Shown piece by piece: positions 30,409-36,082 of a stretch of DNA of 42,313 nt. The stretch's first letter is position 1; the number at the start of each line of letters is the position of its first letter. Under the pieces are notes generated by a model, which saw only the letters and a list, made by a program, of their open reading frames with translations, was not told the DNA's origin and searched no databases. Made by a program: the position numbers and the translations under genes. The stretch is from Haemophilus paraphrohaemolyticus (GTDB lineage: Bacteria > Pseudomonadota > Gammaproteobacteria > Enterobacterales > Pasteurellaceae), in the NCBI RefSeq assembly GCF_002015045.1, contig NZ_MUXX01000020.1, positions 1 through 42,313 on the forward strand, given 5' to 3'.

Positions 30409-30500
30409 TAGTAACCCCAGCGTAAGTAAAACCATTGGGCAACCGTGCGACCTTTATTGATTGCACGGCTAATTTTGGCGTTATTGCTTAATTTTTTCAT
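30408..30500 (-). CDS. 30-residue basic peptide before the holin gene
   Basis: A short frame: MKKLSNNAKISRAINKGRTV, then AQWFYLRWGY. It has a good ribosome-binding site (GGAGAAC) and is translationally coupled to the holin gene by TAATG. It is basic with an aromatic end. Its first nine codons and leader are duplicated at 42242-42293. I do not know the family; it may be a lysis regulator or a leader peptide for the holin. Confidence 0.6.
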   Translation of the reverse strand: MKKLSNNAKISRAINKGRTVAQWFYLRWGY

Positions 30501-30525
30501 TGTGTTCTCCGTATTCTTCAAATCT
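30474..30525. repeat. 52-bp direct repeat, internal copy
   Basis: Identical, base for base, to 42242-42293. It covers the ribosome-binding site and first codons of the 30-residue gene and stops inside the dispersed palindromic repeat (copy iii), at AATCT. Confidence 0.95.
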
Positions 30526-30612
30526 CCCTCAGCCTCTCTTTTCTAAAGAGGGGGCTGTTTTTTCTCCGTTTTACCGTTCCCCTCTTTTGTAAAGAGGGGT
30601 TAGGGGAGATTT
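30521..30612. repeat. Dispersed palindromic repeat, inverted pair (copies iii and iv)
   Basis: Copy iii (30521-30552) reads AATCTCCCTCAGCCTCTCTT and copy iv (30577-30611) reads back as CCCCTCTTTTGTAAAGAGGG followed by GTTAGGGGAGATTT. The two are inverted, so the whole 92 bp can fold as one long hairpin between the amidase and the holin-side genes. It may act as terminator or mRNA-stability element. Confidence 0.8.
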
Positions 30613-31153
30613 ATTTAAACAAATGTTCTAAATTGACAACCTGCTCGGAATCCAACCAACTCCACACATCAAAGCATGGGCAATCTTTAATCCATTCATT
30701 CGGACTGATTGTGCCATCGCCGTTAAGGTCGGGGCTTAAATCACGATGTCCACAAATGCGAGCGCTGGGATATTTAGCCTCTAATTGGCGCAATAATTTA
30801 TGTAGTGCCTGCCATTGTTTTTCGGTGTATTCGCCGTGGTTTTTGCCGTCTTTGCGAATACCGCCGACCAAGCAGATGCCAAGGCTGTTTAAGTTATGCC
30901 CTTTGACGTGTGCGCCCGTTTCGCCTTCTTCACGACCTGTTTCGACTGTGCCGTCAGTGTCAATCACAAAATGGTAGCCGATGTGTTGTAGGTGCGGATT
31001 GAATTGCTTGTAGTAGCCTGCTAAACGCTGAAAGCCACGCTGTTTGTGCCAGTCGTCAATACGTTGTGCTGCGGTTTGAGTGGTGGTGCGTAACTGCTTG
31101 CCGTTTTGAGTGGCAGAGCAATGGATCACGATTTTGGTGATGGGGAAAGACAT
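30611..31153 (-). CDS. N-acetylmuramoyl-L-alanine amidase (endolysin)
   Basis: Cuts the amide between the sugar and peptide of murein. It is a T7-lysozyme/Amidase_2 type enzyme of 180 residues from ATG 31153, which has GGAG six bases upstream. Zinc ligands by alignment are H11 (VIHCSAT), H136 (GHRDLSPD) and C158 (KDCPCFDV), with K156 as the second catalytic residue. Between H136 and C158 lies DLNGDGTISPNE, a perfect 12-residue EF-hand loop, so calcium may matter. No signal peptide is present, so it depends on the holin. A late promoter and hairpin precede it. Confidence 0.94.
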   Translation of the reverse strand: MSFPITKIVIHCSATQNGKQLRTTTQTAAQRIDDWHKQRGFQRLAGYYKQFNPHLQHIGYHFVIDTDGTVETGREEGETGAHVKGHNLNSLGICLVGGIRKDGKNHGEYTEKQWQALHKLLRQLEAKYPSARICGHRDLSPDLNGDGTISPNEWIKDCPCFDVWSWLDSEQVVNLEHLFK

Positions 31154-31156
31154 AAA

Positions 31157-31195
31157 AAACTCCATTTATTAAGGATTATTTAATAACTGGAGTTT
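31157..31195 (-). promoter_or_regulatory. Hairpin hiding the amidase Shine-Dalgarno
   Basis: AAACTCCA (31157-31164) pairs with TGGAGTTT (31188-31195), and inside it TTATTAA (31166-31172) with TTAATAA (31180-31186). On the minus strand the 3' arm carries GGAG and is followed by T6 and the amidase ATG, the same layout as before gene E. The -10 of the local late promoter is in the 5' arm. Confidence 0.7.
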
Positions 31196-31238
31196 AATAA
31201 AAAATAGTATAGATTGATTTTAAACTAATTTAAGGAAG
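31191..31238 (-). promoter_or_regulatory. Candidate late promoter P-lys (motif copy 4)
   Basis: CCTTAAATTAGTTTAAAA (31218-31235, minus strand), then 21 nt, then TAAACT (31191-31196). The expected start is near 31184. The motif contains the stop codon of the upstream membrane gene. Mu has a C-dependent promoter in front of its lysis gene (Plys). Confidence 0.72.
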
Positions 31239-31584
31239 ACTGGATTTCTTTATCATAAAGCTCATCAAGTGTTTGTTGATATTCGTGAATTTTATCCAAC
31301 TTTTCTTGTTTCTTAGGATCGTTATCCGCAATATTTTGACATTGTGTTCTTAATCTCGCTATTTGCTTGTTAATTTTTCGCTTAGTTAAAAGCAAAGTAA
31401 CATCAGGTGGATCAACCCAAATAACTAATATAGTTGTGAGGTAGCTTAACCCGCCTGATACAAGCCCAATAATTGCGGGTAATGCTTGAAAATTGACCTG
31501 AAAGTGTGAAAAAGCCGAGTGCAACAACTGTGAATAAATTGCAATCAGCATCGTATTTAATCCTGCGAGCCTTTTCTTATTCAT
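31225..31584 (-). CDS. Two-span membrane protein with coiled-coil tail
   Basis: From ATG 31584 the protein has 119 residues. Two hydrophobic segments (GLNTMLIAIYSQLLHSAF and LPAIIGLVSGGLSYLTTILV) are followed by a charged helical tail (KINKQIARLRTQCQNIADND). Family unknown. It overlaps the upstream single-span gene by eight bases and ends inside the P-lys motif. It belongs to the row of genes behind the repressor and may be a lysogenic-conversion gene. It could also be an extra holin-like protein, since the endolysin follows directly. Confidence 0.65.
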   Translation of the reverse strand: MNKKRLAGLNTMLIAIYSQLLHSAFSHFQVNFQALPAIIGLVSGGLSYLTTILVIWVDPPDVTLLLTKRKINKQIARLRTQCQNIADNDPKKQEKLDKIHEYQQTLDELYDKEIQSSLN

Positions 31585-31819
31585 TCGTTGTAGCACCCTT
31601 TCTTTTTTTTACTTGTTTTAAACGCTCTCTTAGGTGTGCAATTTGTTCTACTGTTAATTCATCTAAATCAAATTCTTCTACAACTTTAGAGCCATCTGCT
31701 TTTATGGTTGTAAGTCGCAAAATATTGTCGTGAATAAAATAGTTTAATAGGCGGTTAGTTACCGCCCATCCAATTACACCAAAAAGAGCCACAAGCGCAA
31801 TAATAGTGCTGATACTCAT
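31577..31819 (-). CDS. Single-span membrane protein, unknown function
   Basis: An 80-residue protein: an N-terminal membrane span (ISTIIALVALFGVIGWAVTN), then a cytoplasmic part with a strand-rich piece (NILRLTTIKADGSKVVEEFD) and a charged helix ending in KKRKGATTNE. Not recognised. It is coupled to the two-span protein downstream, so the two may form a complex. Promoter-like motif copy 5 has its -10 inside the first codons of this gene, so that promoter would serve the downstream gene rather than this one. Confidence 0.65.
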   Translation of the reverse strand: MSISTIIALVALFGVIGWAVTNRLLNYFIHDNILRLTTIKADGSKVVEEFDLDELTVEQIAHLRERLKQVKKRKGATTNE

Positions 31820-31845
31820 CGTTTTCTTCTAAACTAATTTAGATT
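31800..31845 (-). promoter_or_regulatory. Possible late promoter (motif copy 5, divergent)
   Basis: TCTAAATTAGTTTAGAA (31827-31843, minus strand), then 21 nt, then TATTAT (31800-31805). The dyad is perfect here in its outer part (CTAAA/TTTAG) but differs from copies 1-4. The -10 lies inside the next coding sequence, so this copy is the least certain of the five. Confidence 0.45.
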
Positions 31846-31855
31846 GAAATAAATT

Positions 31856-32743
31856 TTATACTACTTTATTTTTACCATCCGCAGGCGAATGTTCAATCAC
31901 TTGCTTAATGGCATAAGTTTTCTTTTGTTCTATGCCATTATCAACGGTTTTGATTTCCAACTCAACATAAAATAAATCATCTGATGAAAATCTTGCCGTA
32001 TTTTCTTTCACTTGTTTCCAAAACTTTTCATCGTTAATTTTAACTGCAACAGGTGTTTCTTCATTTGGTAGAATGACTTTCCAGCCACTTTGAGATGAAG
32101 CAAAGTTAATCGTTGCAATACGAATATATTGTTTATCTGGTTCAATAGTTGTAATCGTTTTTGTTACTTGTTGATCACGAAAATAATTTACTTGTTCAAA
32201 CCCTACTTCAAGCAATTCTTGTTGTTTATTGCCTGTGTAGAGTTTTGCTTTTACATCACGAGAAATCGGTTGATGGAAAATTTTTGATAAATCCTTACGA
32301 ATAGGGTTGCTTTGTAAAAGTGTATTAATCTCTTTCGTACTTTCAATGGTTTCTCCATCTATTTTTAGACTTTGTGTTCGTTCATCAATAATAACATCGG
32401 TTACTTTACGACCTTTTAATTTATTGACAACTGCAATTAAACCACCAGTAACGGCTCCGCCCGTAGCAAGCCCTAATACCTCCGCTACATTAAGCTGCCC
32501 TCCCATTTGAGCAATAGCAAACCACGTTTCAAATGATCCTTCTTTGTAGGCTTTCACTTCAATGCTAATTTCACTATTCGGACCGTTTAGCAATTCATTA
32601 GCTTCTTTTACCATTGCCGAAAATGCCATTAAGCTACGACCAAGTACATCGGCATCAATAACATGATCTTCCGTTTTACCACCGTCATAGACTAATTCAA
32701 AGCTTGTTGTTCTTAAGTTTAAGTTTTGTTGTTCAGTTGTCAT
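31856..32743 (-). CDS. 295-residue protein of unknown function in the post-repressor gene row
   Basis: Not recognised with confidence. The N-terminus (TTSFELVYDGGKTEDHVIDA, then DVLGRSLMAFSAMVKEANEL) is followed by EISIEVKAYKEGSFETWFAI, a glycine-rich hydrophobic stretch (about 85-110, GLATGGAVTGGLIAVVNKL) that could be a membrane hairpin, and a C-terminal strand-rich domain (about 200-290). Size and isolation in a row of accessory genes are what one expects of a single-gene phage-exclusion or host-modifying factor. It has no link to morphogenesis that I can see. GAGGAA precedes the ATG. Confidence 0.7.
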   Translation of the reverse strand: MTTEQQNLNLRTTSFELVYDGGKTEDHVIDADVLGRSLMAFSAMVKEANELLNGPNSEISIEVKAYKEGSFETWFAIAQMGGQLNVAEVLGLATGGAVTGGLIAVVNKLKGRKVTDVIIDERTQSLKIDGETIESTKEINTLLQSNPIRKDLSKIFHQPISRDVKAKLYTGNKQQELLEVGFEQVNYFRDQQVTKTITTIEPDKQYIRIATINFASSQSGWKVILPNEETPVAVKINDEKFWKQVKENTARFSSDDLFYVELEIKTVDNGIEQKKTYAIKQVIEHSPADGKNKVV

Positions 32744-32764
32744 CTTAATTCCTCAGTTCCTCAA

Positions 32765-32986
32765 TTATTTCTTTTTCTTCCCACCACAAATACTTTCACA
32801 AGGCACGCCGTCTTTGTCGCGGTCTAGGCTACTGACACCGCATTGGGTGAGATAGAAACGGGCTTCTTCGCAGCTATCCATATCTTTACAGATGCGCTTG
32901 CCTTCGCATTGGAATTGTTCTTTAGCAAATACGGCAACTGCTACGCCTAATAGGGCGAAAGCGACGTATTTTAGGGATTTTTTCAT
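32765..32986 (-). CDS. Secreted or membrane-anchored Excalibur-domain protein
   Basis: A 73-residue protein. The N-terminus is a signal or anchor (KYVAFALLGVAVAVFA). The C-terminal 45 residues match the Excalibur calcium-binding domain: CKDMDSCEEARFYLTQCG, then LDRDKDGVPCESIC, with the DxDxDGxxCE loop and paired cysteines. It should lie in the periplasm. Such proteins are common in Haemophilus prophages and genomes; their function is unknown. Confidence 0.85.
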   Translation of the reverse strand: MKKSLKYVAFALLGVAVAVFAKEQFQCEGKRICKDMDSCEEARFYLTQCGVSSLDRDKDGVPCESICGGKKKK

Positions 32987-32995
32987 TCTTATTCC

Positions 32996-33361
32996 TTAGT
33001 TAAACATGCATTTTTCACCCGTTTTATTGGTAAACGGATTGGTTTGTAAAAGTTTTGCTGTTTCTGTGCCTTGACAGCCAAATTTCTTCCACGCATTCGC
33101 GCAAAGGTTTTTGTCTTTGTTTGCTTTTATTAAGCCTTTTGAATAGAACTCGTTGTATCGGCTTTCTTTTGAAGTCGGATCTTCACCAAGCAATTTTTCT
33201 ACTTTGCCAGCTGTATCGAGACGCATATTGAGATCACTACAATTACCCGAAGCCTGCATTGCATAGCCGAAATTTTCCGCCAGTTTTTCATTGGCTTTGT
33301 CTGTGTTTGCAATTGCACAAACTGAAAAAAGTGCGGTTGTTAATACAAGTAGTTTTTTCAT
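32996..33361 (-). CDS. Periplasmic cysteine-containing protein, unknown function
   Basis: A 121-residue protein with a signal peptide (MKKLLVLTTALFSVCAIA, cleavage likely before NTDK). The mature part is helical with about four cysteines (GNCSDL, NLCANAW, FGCQGT, EKCMFN), which could form two disulfides. It is not recognised. It starts three bases behind the stop of the membrane gene upstream and is followed by the Excalibur gene with 9 bp between, so the two secreted proteins are co-transcribed. An uptake signal overlaps the signal peptide region. Confidence 0.72.
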   Translation of the reverse strand: MKKLLVLTTALFSVCAIANTDKANEKLAENFGYAMQASGNCSDLNMRLDTAGKVEKLLGEDPTSKESRYNEFYSKGLIKANKDKNLCANAWKKFGCQGTETAKLLQTNPFTNKTGEKCMFN

Positions 33362-33364
33362 TGG

Positions 33365-33874
33365 TTACTCCATATAGTCAATTAATTGATTTTTAACGTT
33401 GTATTTCATTTTCCAATATTGATATTTACGAGAAGATAATTCATCTTCGATAAGCTTAAATCGGCACCTGTTTTCTTTTAATAGTTGGTTTATGGCTTCA
33501 ATATCAGGTCGCATTTTGGTAATGCACCAATTCATCAACGCCATAAATAGCAAGAATATGGCGGTAAATGCCCCAATAATAGATGCTATTAGCATAATGG
33601 CATCATCAGCATAGATGTTTACCAGCATTTCTGGAGTAAATTTTACCGTACTCGGTAAGAGTGGCACGCACGCCAACAATATCCAAAACCATTTAAATGT
33701 AAAAGGTGAAAGAAAAATACAGCGGTATTCTTTTTTCAGCAACTTTTTTGCCTGTTGAAGTTGCTCATCTGAAAATTGCGTTAAGATTTCTTTCGTTTCT
33801 TCTTCATTCATTCCGTTGAAGTAATTCAGCGTGAATGTGCTATCAGAAATAATGTTGTGATTAAATTGCTGCAT
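33365..33874 (-). CDS. Two-span membrane protein coupled to the repressor gene
   Basis: A 169-residue protein with two spans (about FKWFWILLACVPLLPSTV and IMLIASIIGAFTAIFLLFMA), a helical cytoplasmic N-terminus (NEEETKEILTQFSDEQLQQA) and a basic C-terminal helix. Its ATG overlaps the repressor stop by one base (TAATG), so it is made whenever the repressor is made. That fits a lysogeny gene such as superinfection exclusion. The family is unknown to me. Confidence 0.7.
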   Translation of the reverse strand: MQQFNHNIISDSTFTLNYFNGMNEEETKEILTQFSDEQLQQAKKLLKKEYRCIFLSPFTFKWFWILLACVPLLPSTVKFTPEMLVNIYADDAIMLIASIIGAFTAIFLLFMALMNWCITKMRPDIEAINQLLKENRCRFKLIEDELSSRKYQYWKMKYNVKNQLIDYME

Positions 33875-34320
33875 TATTTGTTTTTTACTGTAAAGGAGCT
33901 ACCTAAAATTCTGTTGTTATTGAATTGCTGTGCAATGTTAGTCGTTCCTGCCGCTTGCCCCATTGCCGCCATTGTCTGAGCCACGCTTAAAATCGCTGCG
34001 CGTCCCTGATCATCACATTGCATAAATAACTGCACCAACAAGCCTGTTTTGTCAGAAAAATCAGTCTTAGGCATATCTTTTAACATTTCCTGTTCTATCG
34101 CTTCATAGGTTTCACGGCGATGTCCAAGCAAGATGTACTCAATATCAAGGTCTGCTTTTTGTCGAGCAAGATCAAAAAGCTGTTTATCTGGGAAACTATT
34201 GGTTTTTTTTCTTTCTGCAAAAGCGGTCGGTTTCATACCTAAAGCCGCTGCCACTTCTTTATCTGTTGATATTTTTAGTTCATTTTTTAAGCGAAGTAAC
34301 TTTTCTTTGAAAGAATCCAT
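33874..34320 (-). CDS. CI-like phage repressor
   Basis: A 148-residue DNA-binding repressor of the phage CI helix-turn-helix type: NELKISTDKEVAAALGMKPT, then AFAERKKTNSFPDKQLFDLA (about residues 14-53) is the DNA-binding domain, and LDIEYILLG closes it. There is no S24 peptidase part, so inactivation by RecA self-cleavage is not expected; the C-terminal half is likely for oligomerisation. It faces the Ner-like gene across a 91-bp operator region. It should hold the early promoter and keep lysogeny. Confidence 0.88.
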   Translation of the reverse strand: MDSFKEKLLRLKNELKISTDKEVAAALGMKPTAFAERKKTNSFPDKQLFDLARQKADLDIEYILLGHRRETYEAIEQEMLKDMPKTDFSDKTGLLVQLFMQCDDQGRAAILSVAQTMAAMGQAAGTTNIAQQFNNNRILGSSFTVKNK

Positions 34321-34336
34321 AATTTCCTCTTGATAA

Positions 34337-34388
34337 ATTCAGAAAATCTGAATAAAATTCAGAATATAGTTTATTGATTGTTTATCAA
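34337..34388. promoter_or_regulatory. Operator region between repressor and ner
   Basis: ATTCAGAAAATCTGAAT (34337-34353) is a perfect 17-bp dyad. A half-site ATTCAGA follows at 34357-34363. A second dyad, TTGATTGTTTATCAA, lies at 34374-34388, next to TTATAC. These are the probable sites for the repressor and the Ner-like protein and overlap both divergent promoters. In Mu such operators double as the transposition enhancer. Confidence 0.72.
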
Positions 34389-34411
34389 TTATACCACAAC
34401 AGGAGAAAAAA

Positions 34412-34603
34412 ATGCTGAATGTTAAAACGCCTGAACAGGTGAAAAGCGAGTTTGAAGCTCGCGGTGAATCTTTCGCTGATTGGGCAAGAGAACACGGTTA
34501 TGACCGATTGTATGTTTACCGCGTGTTGAATGGCACGATTAAAGCTAAACGTGGTATCGGACATGAAATCGCCGTGAAACTTGGCTTAAAAGCGGCGGCT
34601 TAA
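34412..34603 (+). CDS. Ner-like early regulator
   Basis: A 63-residue DNA-binding protein: ESFADWAREHGYDRLYVYRV, then LNGTIKAKRGIGHEIAVKLG, the pattern of the small Ner/Nlp-like regulators found first in the early operon of BcepMu-type phages. It should damp the early and repressor promoters after induction. AGGAG precedes its ATG. It is followed by an 84-bp leader with two boxA-like elements. Confidence 0.85.
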   Translation: MLNVKTPEQVKSEFEARGESFADWAREHGYDRLYVYRVLNGTIKAKRGIGHEIAVKLGLKAAA

Positions 34604-34613
34604 TCACGCAACC

Positions 34614-34662
34614 TGCTCTTTAACAATTTGGAAAAAACAGCGAAAAATCTAACCGCTCTTTA
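34614..34662 (+). promoter_or_regulatory. Tandem boxA-like antitermination elements
   Basis: TGCTCTTTAACAATTT (34614-34629) is identical to the core of the boxA of E. coli rRNA operons, and CGCTCTTTA (34654-34662) is the consensus boxA. boxA binds NusB-S10 and makes RNA polymerase resistant to termination. The pair lies between ner and the rest of the early operon, in untranslated RNA. Confidence 0.65.
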
Positions 34663-34687
34663 TTTAGAAAAACAATAGGAGAACAAG

Positions 34688-34840
34688 ATGAAACTGTTAA
34701 ACAGACTAATGAGTTACCTACTCAGAAAACAAGGTTACAAAGTAATTGACCCAATTACCCAAATTGATTTATCCACGCCTGCTTTTATGCGTGATCCGAA
34801 TGCAGTGGCACGATTGAAAGAGAAAGGATTTTTACAATGA
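34688..34840 (+). CDS. 50-residue early protein
   Basis: Encodes MKLLNRLMSYLLRKQGYKVI, then DPITQIDLSTPAFMRDPNAV and ARLKEKGFLQ. The ATG follows AGGAGAAC and the stop overlaps the next ATG (ATGA), so it is a real coupled gene. A basic amphipathic helix leads. Family unknown; short proteins of this form occur before the transposase genes in related prophages. Confidence 0.65.
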   Translation: MKLLNRLMSYLLRKQGYKVIDPITQIDLSTPAFMRDPNAVARLKEKGFLQ

Positions 34841-35136
34841 AAGAAAGAATTAATGGCACGCAGCGTGCGTTGCGGATTTTAAAAGCCCTAAAAGGGCGAA
34901 CGATGGACGGCTTAAGCAATAAGGATTTGTGCGAAGCGATTTCTGAAACGCCGGTGAATATCACCCGTGCCACAGCGATTTTAGAAAGCGAAGGCTTTTT
35001 GCGGAAATTACCGACCGGCAACTGGACGCTCAGTTTTGCCCTGCTCAACCTTGCGGTGTGTTATGAGCAAGATATGCAGGCAGTGAATGAACGATTTAAT
35101 GAAATGCGCCACCGTGTGGCAACAGGCGGTTTTTAG
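34837..35136 (+). CDS. Winged-helix early protein (IclR/MarR-like fold)
   Basis: A 99-residue protein. GTQRALRILKALKGRTMDGL, then SNKDLCEAISETPVNITRAT and ILESEGFLRKLPTGNWTLSF form a winged helix close to the N-terminal domain of IclR regulators. There is no effector domain. It probably regulates or assists early transposition; BcepMu-like phages encode a similar protein upstream of the transposase. It is coupled to the 50-residue gene by ATGA. Confidence 0.75.
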   Translation: MKERINGTQRALRILKALKGRTMDGLSNKDLCEAISETPVNITRATAILESEGFLRKLPTGNWTLSFALLNLAVCYEQDMQAVNERFNEMRHRVATGGF

Positions 35137-35145
35137 GAGTAAGCG

Positions 35146-36072
35146 ATGACAGATTTAAGATTAAGTGAACAACAAGATGCGGTGGCATTGGCAAGTAAAG
35201 CGATGACGCAGGATAAGGCTCAGGCTTATGAATTGGTGGGAATGATTAAGGCATTCGACTTTACTAGAAAGCTGGTAACGGTTACCACTTTAAAATCATT
35301 ACAGGAAATTAAAGAAAGTAAGCGTTACAAAGACTTAGAGCTAACCGACCAAGATGGAAAAATGGTAACGGTTACCACCTTTAGAGATTTTTGCACAACA
35401 CTTGGTTTTAGCGGAGAAAAGATTGATCAAGACCTTTTAAACCTAAACACCTTCGGCGAAGAGTTCTTTGAAACCTCCCAACGCCTCGGCTTAGGCTACC
35501 GAGAAATGCGAAAACTTCGCCAGTTGCCTGAGGAAGCCCGTGCGGAGATTGTGGAGGCAGATTATTCGGAAGCGACAGATAAAGAAGATTTGATTGAGAA
35601 AATCGAAGATTTAACTGCGAAACACGCCAAGGAAAAAGAAGCCTTGCAAGCCCAGCTGAAACGCAAAAGCGATGATTATGAGGCTCAGGCTAAGATGATT
35701 GCGGCGAAAAATGACCGTATTAACCACCTTGATTTGGAACTGGCGAAGAAAACCAAAGCGATTGAAACCCAAACACCTGAACAACGTGGCGGGGCGTTAC
35801 GCGAAGAAGCGGCTGCGATTTCTTACAAAGCAGAAGCGGTGCTACGAGGGCAAGTATTCCAAGCCTTTGAAGCCTTAACCGCCCACACGGAAAGCACCGG
35901 CATTGACCATAAGCAGTTTATGAGTGGCGTGCTTGCCGAGTATCAGTTGATTTTGTCGGAACTTAAATTCCACTTTCAGCTTGATGATGTGCCAAGTGGC
36001 TCGAATGTGCCTGAATGGGCAAGACCTGATTCCCCTTGGGCGGATAAATCTGATCTAGAAACTGTGGAGTAA
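35146..36072 (+). CDS. 308-residue coiled-coil early protein
   Basis: The N-terminal 100 residues include the twice-repeated phrase VTVTT (LVTVTTLKSL and MVTVTTFRDF) and FCTTLGFSGEKIDQDLLNLN, then a long coiled coil (about 155-215: EKIEDLTAKHAKEKEALQAQ). The C-terminus is helical and ends in a proline-rich acidic tail. It lies directly before transposase A and is a standard gene in this position of BcepMu-type phages; its function is unknown to me. Two 13-bp palindromes are embedded in the gene. Confidence 0.75.
   Translation: MTDLRLSEQQDAVALASKAMTQDKAQAYELVGMIKAFDFTRKLVTVTTLKSLQEIKESKRYKDLELTDQDGKMVTVTTFRDFCTTLGFSGEKIDQDLLNLNTFGEEFFETSQRLGLGYREMRKLRQLPEEARAEIVEADYSEATDKEDLIEKIEDLTAKHAKEKEALQAQLKRKSDDYEAQAKMIAAKNDRINHLDLELAKKTKAIETQTPEQRGGALREEAAAISYKAEAVLRGQVFQAFEALTAHTESTGIDHKQFMSGVLAEYQLILSELKFHFQLDDVPSGSNVPEWARPDSPWADKSDLETVE
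35274..35376. repeat. Two identical 13-bp palindromes, 90 bp apart
   Basis: GGTAACGGTTACC at 35274-35286 and 35364-35376; the identity extends to TGGTAACGGTTACCAC. Both encode VTVTT in the same frame. The arms GGTAAC/GTTACC are perfect around a central G. They might be a protein-binding site within the coding sequence. Confidence 0.7.
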
Positions 36073-36082
36073 GGAAAATGCA

